From NCBI GenBank assembly GCA_040954595.2, contig CM082588.2, positions 9,362,001 through 9,426,000 on the forward strand: a DNA stretch of 64,000 nt, given 5' to 3'. The notes beneath the pieces are model-generated. The model worked only from the letters and a program-made list of their open reading frames with translations. It was not told the origin of the DNA and did no database searches. The position numbers and the translations under genes are program-made. Of the stretch, positions 58,874-64,000 are shown one piece after another. The stretch's first letter is position 1. The number at the start of each line of letters is the position of its first letter. The DNA is from Balanoglossus misakiensis. Its lineage: Eukaryota; Hemichordata.

Positions 58874-60198
58874 TGTAACTGCTCTGAGGAATCAAGACAT
58901 CCAGTCTCCAATCCCGAGTAATCCTGTCTAAATTGGTGCCTGTTACGAAGCTGGTGACGTAAAGTTACTTGTGGTTATGTCTCAAGTGAAACGGATGCTG
59001 TTTTGGCGACGTTTGTGCCTGTTCGACTCTCTGTAGCAACCTGTTGGTGACCTAACCTGAGAGAGGTTCCGAGAAGTCAAGACATCCAGTTTTCAATCCA
59101 AGCAATCCTACCCGAACTGGTAAATATACGTTAACCCGATGACCTGAAGTACTTTATAGTGATGTCTCAACTTGAATGAGTGCCATTTTGGTGTAATTTT
59201 GGTTGAAGTGAACTCTCCAAAATAACTTGTTGATTTTGGTGTATTGTGTACGTGTCTATGCCGTCCTGTGTGTTCAACGACTGTTTCCATGATTTGTGGA
59301 TGTTGCTGCAGCCAACTTGAGTTTACTGTTTTGTGTTGTATCCTGTTATCATGAACGCTATCCTGTTATCGTGAACGCTATCCTGTTGTTTCCGGTTCCA
59401 CTGATACTTTGTGATATTTCCTAGCCAACTATTTTGTTTGTACTTTTGAAGATACCGACGCGGAACATGTGCTTTATGCAAATTAGCAGTTGCTTGATAT
59501 CTCCGTACTGTGTATTTACGTAGTTAGACTTTCATCGATCGCCAGTTTGCAAGTCCCATTTTGGTATTCTACGTTCTACGATTACTACAGTCAGCTGATT
59601 TGTACAGATGTGGATGTCCATGCTGATTTGCTGTCGGTGATTGCCATCTGCGAAGCGAAGCCCTAGAACTGTAGTTACCCCGGCTACCGCGTTGTATCCT
59701 CTGAAGTCAATTAGGTGTATTTATTGTGAACTATAAATTTATTGATCACGAACTGATGATTTAAACTTGGTGATTACATAAAACAATACTGTAGTTGTTA
59801 CTTTACCATATATATTTAGTATTATTTATTTAATTATTATCATCTAGTATTATTTATTCTATATTTTTCTTTATTTACTTTGGTCGATTCAGTTATCATA
59901 TCGATCAAACTTTATATCAAAGACATCACAACATTGTATATTTATATAGCAATTTTGCTGAACCAGTCAGAGTATTCAGTGTATATGAACCTGTATATTG
60001 TATCTCTTTTTGTATGTAATAATTATTCTGATTATCATTGCATCATATTACTGGCTACCGAGTGTTACTTTGTTGATCAGACAACACCTACGCGAGCAAA
60101 ATCCCCTACGACCATGCACTAGTCATTTATTATGCAGCCCTATTCTAAATATTAATTATGATTATCCTGGTGGCTTATTTGGCTTCATATGGCTTACA
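58874..60198 (+). mobile_element. putative 5' LTR of the gypsy element
   Basis: Inferred bounds: it begins TGTAAC at 58874 and ends CTTACA at 60198, so the termini are the complementary TGTAA/TTACA, six bases before the primer-binding site. Two diverged direct blocks, each carrying TCAAGACATCCAGT, lie near 58897 and 59082. The unit GAACGCTATCCTGTT recurs near 59360. The 3' LTR is outside the window, so the left boundary is not proven. Confidence 0.5.
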
Positions 60199-60203
60199 TA
60201 ATT

Positions 60204-60221
60204 TGGCGCCCAACGTGGGGC
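60204..60221 (+). promoter_or_regulatory. tRNA primer-binding site
   Basis: TGGCGCCCAACGTGGGGC begins just after the putative LTR end. TGG followed by a tRNA 3'-end complement at this spot is the standard site for minus-strand priming in LTR retroelements. The cognate tRNA was not determined. Confidence 0.75.
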
Positions 60222-60404
60222 TGTGTTGTTGTTTATGCTATGATATTTAGTTATTTACTCTTTGAGAGAAAGTGATCTTTGAATTTGTAAATCATTTTTT
60301 TTACATTTTCCGTGATTGTACTATTGTAATTTCATTTGACTAAGACATTTGACTAGTGTGGTCAGGGATCCCACTGCATTGTTATTTTTTTTGCATTTAT
60401 CACG

Positions 60405-60433
60405 GTGTTTTCACTTACAAACATCTTGTTGTT

Positions 60434-60465
<32 letters not shown>

Positions 60466-60518
60466 TAGTGAAGTTCACTTACAAACATCTTGTTGTTTGT
60501 TTAGAAAAAAAAAATAGT

Positions 60519-60549
<31 letters not shown>

Positions 60550-60612
60550 TAGTGAAGTTCACTTACAAACATCTTGTTGTTTGTTTAGAAAAAAAAAATA
60601 GTGAAGTTCATG
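60405..60612 (+). repeat. poly-A-rich minisatellite in the retroelement leader
   Basis: Three copies of TTCACTTACAAACATCTTG start at 60410, 60474 and 60558, separated by A runs of up to about 28 bases and short AATAGTGA pieces. It lies between the primer-binding site and the Gag start, so it is probably part of the 5' UTR. Confidence 0.8.
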
Positions 60613-60744
60613 CATTTCTTTTATCAAGTTTTCTTACGTTAACGTGTACTGCTGCCTGTGGTGGCGTACTATAGTTTTGATTTGCTCACTCCAGTACAAA
60701 CAAATTTGCATTTACTGTACTTGTATTTTTGTTGTATTGCAATC

Positions 60745-63700
60745 ATGGCTACGGGTGGAGTTGATGATGAAGCTCAATGCTCAGTACTTGTTGATGATAT
60801 TCCATTTGAATGTAGTAGACAAGAGATTGAAGAGCACATGAGTTCTGTTGGTGAAATTTACAGAGTTGTATTACCTTTTGATACTGTTACACAACAAAAC
60901 ATGGGTTATGGTTTATTTTTGTACGAAAATGAAATGGTAGCTCGTGAAGCTATGACTTCTTTAAACCGATCACAGTTAAGATCTTCATATATTACTGTTG
61001 CTCATGTACCATCTTTTATGAGAAAACAATTGAGACAACGAGATGATGATGTTACTCCCACAACAACTTATGACCAGTCCACTGCACAACCAGACCGTCC
61101 ACCACAGGGAAGACCATCTGCAGAACAGTCTACTACTAGTGTTCAGAATACAGTAACCAGGCCTTCAAGTGCAGTACAGCCTCAGATGACAGTACCTGCT
61201 ACGTTATTTCAGCCACCCCGAATTTCTACATTTTCTGGGAATACAAGCGGTAAAGCCGATGTTAGCTTCGAGTCCTGGAAGTATGAGGTGGAATGCTTGG
61301 TTGGAACTCACAGTACTGACATATTGTTGCCTGCAGTCAAGAAATCCTTGAGAGGTCAGCCTGGAGAGATTGTCATGCGAATGGGACCTACTGTTTCTAT
61401 AGATGCTATATTTGACAAATTAGAAGGGATCTATGGTATTGTGGAGAGTGGAGCTACATTGTTACAACAGGTCTACAATAGTGTCCAGAAAGAAGGTGAA
61501 TCTGTTGCAGACTTTGGTTGCCGTCTCGAATTAGCTATACACAAGGCCAGAGAGCGTGGAGGAATAACTTCAGCAGCAGTGGATGAAACTCTACGAACTG
61601 TGTTTTGGCGAGGGCTAAGGGATGAACGAATCAAGAATGTCGCAAGGCACGAGTACAAGAACTGTCAAACTTTTGATAAACTACTACAGGTTGTCAGACT
61701 GGCAGAGGAAGAAGTACGAGAGTCTTGCAGTGAAGGTAGTACCAAGCTCGTCACCACTACAGCAAAGTACCCCAAGACCAGTAAATCCCAACAGTCGGTG
61801 GCATCTAGCAAAGACATTCCTGACCCAGCTGCAGAGATCACAACGCTACGCAATACTGTGGAAAGCTTGACAGCAAGATTGGCTAAACTGGAACAGAGAG
61901 ACATTTCAATAGACAGAGGCAGAGGTAGACCACGTGAACGAAAACCTGCTAGAAGCCGAGGAAACTGTTTCAACTGTGGTGAAGGAGGACATTATGCGAG
62001 GAATTGCCCAAAACGGAAGATGGATGGAAGACCAACCAAACATCCCACAAGTCAGCCTACAGTGCTCAATTGGTCTCAAAACCCAGAGAACATATTGTTG
62101 GCAAGTACTAATGTCATGAACCGGATTGTTGGTGAAGCAAATGAGGAAACTGCTTTTGTTAACGGCGTGCCCTGCAAAAGTCTCATCGACACTGGTTCTC
62201 AGGTAACAACAATCAGCGAGTCATTCTACAACCAGCACCTGTCCGACCAACCCATTCAGCCTTTGACCGACTTTCTGTCCATTGAAGGTGCCGGAGGCCA
62301 GAATGTACCATTCTTGGGATACGTAGAACTACAAATCACTTTCCCACTAGAATCTTTTGGGTGTGAAGATGCCTTTGATGTATTGACATTGATAGTTCCA
62401 GACAATAAGTACAATAGTCGAGTGCCTCTTACAGTTGGTACCAACCTGATGAGTGAATGTCGACAATACTGCAGAGAGATGCGTGGTTCAAAGTTTATGA
62501 GACACACTGCGATGACATCTACCTGGAAAGCTGCATACAGTCGTCTGAACGCCAGAGACCGCTTCAGTGGATTGAATGGCAAGCTTGGTACAGTGAGGGC
62601 TAGTTTGAAACAACCAGTCAAGATATTAGCTGGTGAGACTACTGTGCTAGAAGGTACAGCTAAAGCTGGTCCCAAAGGCGATGAGTATGTTGTCGTTGTT
62701 GAGCCAGTTGATGGTACAGGACTATCTGGACATCTGATGATCAGCCCAGTTGCAGTTACGATGAGATGTGTTGGAAGGAATAGCCGTATTCCGGTTCAAG
62801 TCCATAATATCTCTGCAAAACCACTTACAGTGAGACCAGGGGACATACTTGGTGAAGTCTATGCAGTAACATGGGCGGGACAACCTTCCAGCTATGAAGC
62901 ATTGTGTAATCGACAATCGGTTAGTGGTCCTGTTGACATTGGTACCAGAGGTCCAAAACAACCAAACCTGGAATTCAATTTAGAGAAGTCTCCATTGACC
63001 AGATCACAGAAAAGACAGGGATTAGACCTACTCCATAGGATGTCACCAGTCTTTGCCAAAGATGAAAATGATCTGGGATACACCACAGCTATAGAGCACA
63101 AAATACCTCTCACTGATGACAAACCCTTCCGACAACCATATCGCAGAATTCCACCATCCCAATATGATGAATTGAAAAAACTTCTGCAAAGTATGCTTGA
63201 CAGTAACGTTATTCGAGACTCCCATAGTCCTTATGCATCACCTATTGTTCTTGTTACCAAGAAGGATGGTTCGACGAGACTATGCATTGACTATCGTAAG
63301 CTGAATGCAAAAACTGTCCGTGACTCTTATGCACTACCTCGGATAGAGGAATCTCTAGATGCACTGAGTGGTTCGCATTGGTTTACATCAATAGACCTCA
63401 AATCAGGATACTGGCAGATTGGCGTTGCTGAGGATGACAAGCCAAAGACAGCCTTTGTGACACCCCTGGGTTTTTACGAAGCAAACCGAATGCCGTTTGG
63501 ACTGATGAACGCCCCAAGTACGTTTCAACGACTCATGGAGAAATGTTTGGGTGACTACAACTTCAAACAATGTCTTGTTTACTTGGATGATATCATCGTA
63601 TTTTCTGCTACATTCGAAGAACATCTTCGTAGACTAGAAGCAGTATTTAATCGCCTGATGTCATATGGACTGAAGGTAAAGCTGTCGAAGTGCCAGTTCT

Positions 63701-64000
63701 TTCAAAAGGAAGTGAAGTATCTTGGACATATCGTTTCAGCAGAAGGTGTGCAAACTGATCCTGAAAAAGTGTCAGCACTGAAGACTTGGCCAGTTCCACA
63801 AAATGCAAAGGAGGTGAAATCATTTGTTGGTTTTGCTGGTTACTTTAGACGTTTTGTGCCAGGATTTTCCAAGATTTGCAAGCCACTTCATGAACTGATG
63901 GGAGGAAAGCCAACAAGAAAGAAGAAAGGACAGAAGAAAAATGAGCAAAGTCACAAGTCAGCTGATCCAGTATTCAAGTGGACTCCTGATTGTCAAACAG
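60745..64000 (+). CDS. Ty3/gypsy Gag-Pol polyprotein with N-terminal RRM (partial)
   Basis: A single open frame from ATG 60745 to the window end (at least 1,085 codons). Residues 12-88 form an RNA-recognition motif: RNP2-like VLVDDIPF (14-21) and RNP1-like GYGLFLYE (54-61). Residues about 155-325 are a capsid region resembling PNMA-type Gag (FSG, FESW, SLRGQPGEIVMRM, GESVADFGCRLE). A coiled coil spans about 363-389 and a CCHC zinc knuckle starts at C408 (CFNCGEGGHYARNC). The aspartic protease motif DTGS is at 482-485. Reverse transcriptase starts near residue 812, with YLDD at 946-949. RNase H, integrase and the 3' LTR lie beyond the window. Gag and Pol share one frame with no shift. The frame is undamaged, which suggests recent activity. 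Leader and LTR lie directly upstream. Confidence 0.9.
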   Translation, partial: MATGGVDDEAQCSVLVDDIPFECSRQEIEEHMSSVGEIYRVVLPFDTVTQQNMGYGLFLYENEMVAREAMTSLNRSQLRSSYITVAHVPSFMRKQLRQRDDDVTPTTTYDQSTAQPDRPPQGRPSAEQSTTSVQNTVTRPSSAVQPQMTVPATLFQPPRISTFSGNTSGKADVSFESWKYEVECLVGTHSTDILLPAVKKSLRGQPGEIVMRMGPTVSIDAIFDKLEGIYGIVESGATLLQQVYNSVQKEGESVADFGCRLELAIHKARERGGITSAAVDETLRTVFWRGLRDERIKNVARHEYKNCQTFDKLLQVVRLAEEEVRESCSEGSTKLVTTTAKYPKTSKSQQSVASSKDIPDPAAEITTLRNTVESLTARLAKLEQRDISIDRGRGRPRERKPARSRGNCFNCGEGGHYARNCPKRKMDGRPTKHPTSQPTVLNWSQNPENILLASTNVMNRIVGEANEETAFVNGVPCKSLIDTGSQVTTISESFYNQHLSDQPIQPLTDFLSIEGAGGQNVPFLGYVELQITFPLESFGCEDAFDVLTLIVPDNKYNSRVPLTVGTNLMSECRQYCREMRGSKFMRHTAMTSTWKAAYSRLNARDRFSGLNGKLGTVRASLKQPVKILAGETTVLEGTAKAGPKGDEYVVVVEPVDGTGLSGHLMISPVAVTMRCVGRNSRIPVQVHNISAKPLTVRPGDILGEVYAVTWAGQPSSYEALCNRQSVSGPVDIGTRGPKQPNLEFNLEKSPLTRSQKRQGLDLLHRMSPVFAKDENDLGYTTAIEHKIPLTDDKPFRQPYRRIPPSQYDELKKLLQSMLDSNVIRDSHSPYASPIVLVTKKDGSTRLCIDYRKLNAKTVRDSYALPRIEESLDALSGSHWFTSIDLKSGYWQIGVAEDDKPKTAFVTPLGFYEANRMPFGLMNAPSTFQRLMEKCLGDYNFKQCLVYLDDIIVFSATFEEHLRRLEAVFNRLMSYGLKVKLSKCQFFQKEVKYLGHIVSAEGVQTDPEKVSALKTWPVPQNAKEVKSFVGFAGYFRRFVPGFSKICKPLHELMGGKPTRKKKGQKKNEQSHKSADPVFKWTPDCQT

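Noticed and set aside
62256-62675. 139-codon minus-strand frame
   Set aside because: It is antisense to the open Gag-Pol frame of the retroelement.

Overview
This is nuclear DNA from an animal, most likely a marine invertebrate and plausibly a non-vertebrate deuterostome. The reasons are spliced genes with canonical GT/AG introns, symmetric phase-1 EGF exons, AATAAA signals, many transposon-derived repeats and a Ty3/gypsy retroelement. The species cannot be named from sequence alone.

Layout. 1-6.8 kb is gene-free and holds small inverted-repeat (MITE-like) elements and two foldbacks. 6.8-14.4 kb (+ strand) is a complete 12-exon gene for a secreted protein of about 570 residues: signal peptide, Arg cluster, thrombospondin type-1 repeat and eleven EGF modules. 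15.8-16.3 kb is a MITE with TTA target duplications. 16.5-18.8 kb holds three decayed tandem copies of a small unrecognised gene. 21.1-42.1 kb is a head-to-tail array of 14 long repeat units with internal sub-repeats, covarying GC-rich hairpins and many perfect DR1 nuclear-receptor half-site pairs. A related single element lies at 49.1-50.9 kb.

42.1-58.8 kb carries minus-strand gene remains of recurrent, poorly characterised metazoan multi-copy families. They are a degraded gene with a GEQG-type C-terminus (46.8-49.1 kb), a SAP/SWIM zinc-finger gene with frameshifts (52.0-53.5 kb), and an eight-exon gene of at least 1,170 residues with a RING-like finger and a putative cysteine-protease C-terminus (53.6-58.8 kb). 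The last is interrupted by a 178-bp TTAA-type MITE inside its largest exon and by one in-frame TGA.

58.9-64 kb is the 5' part of a Ty3/gypsy retrotransposon on the + strand: putative LTR, primer-binding site, and one open Gag-Pol frame running off the window. Its Gag starts with an RNA-recognition-motif domain and resembles the PNMA-type Gag.

The genes do not form a pathway. The window is one ordinary secreted-protein gene next to a large satellite-like block and a graveyard of mobile or mobile-like genes. The best candidates for something undescribed are the 21-kb array with structurally conserved hairpins, the RRM-Gag retroelement, the exon-disrupting MITE and the unrecognised triplicated gene.
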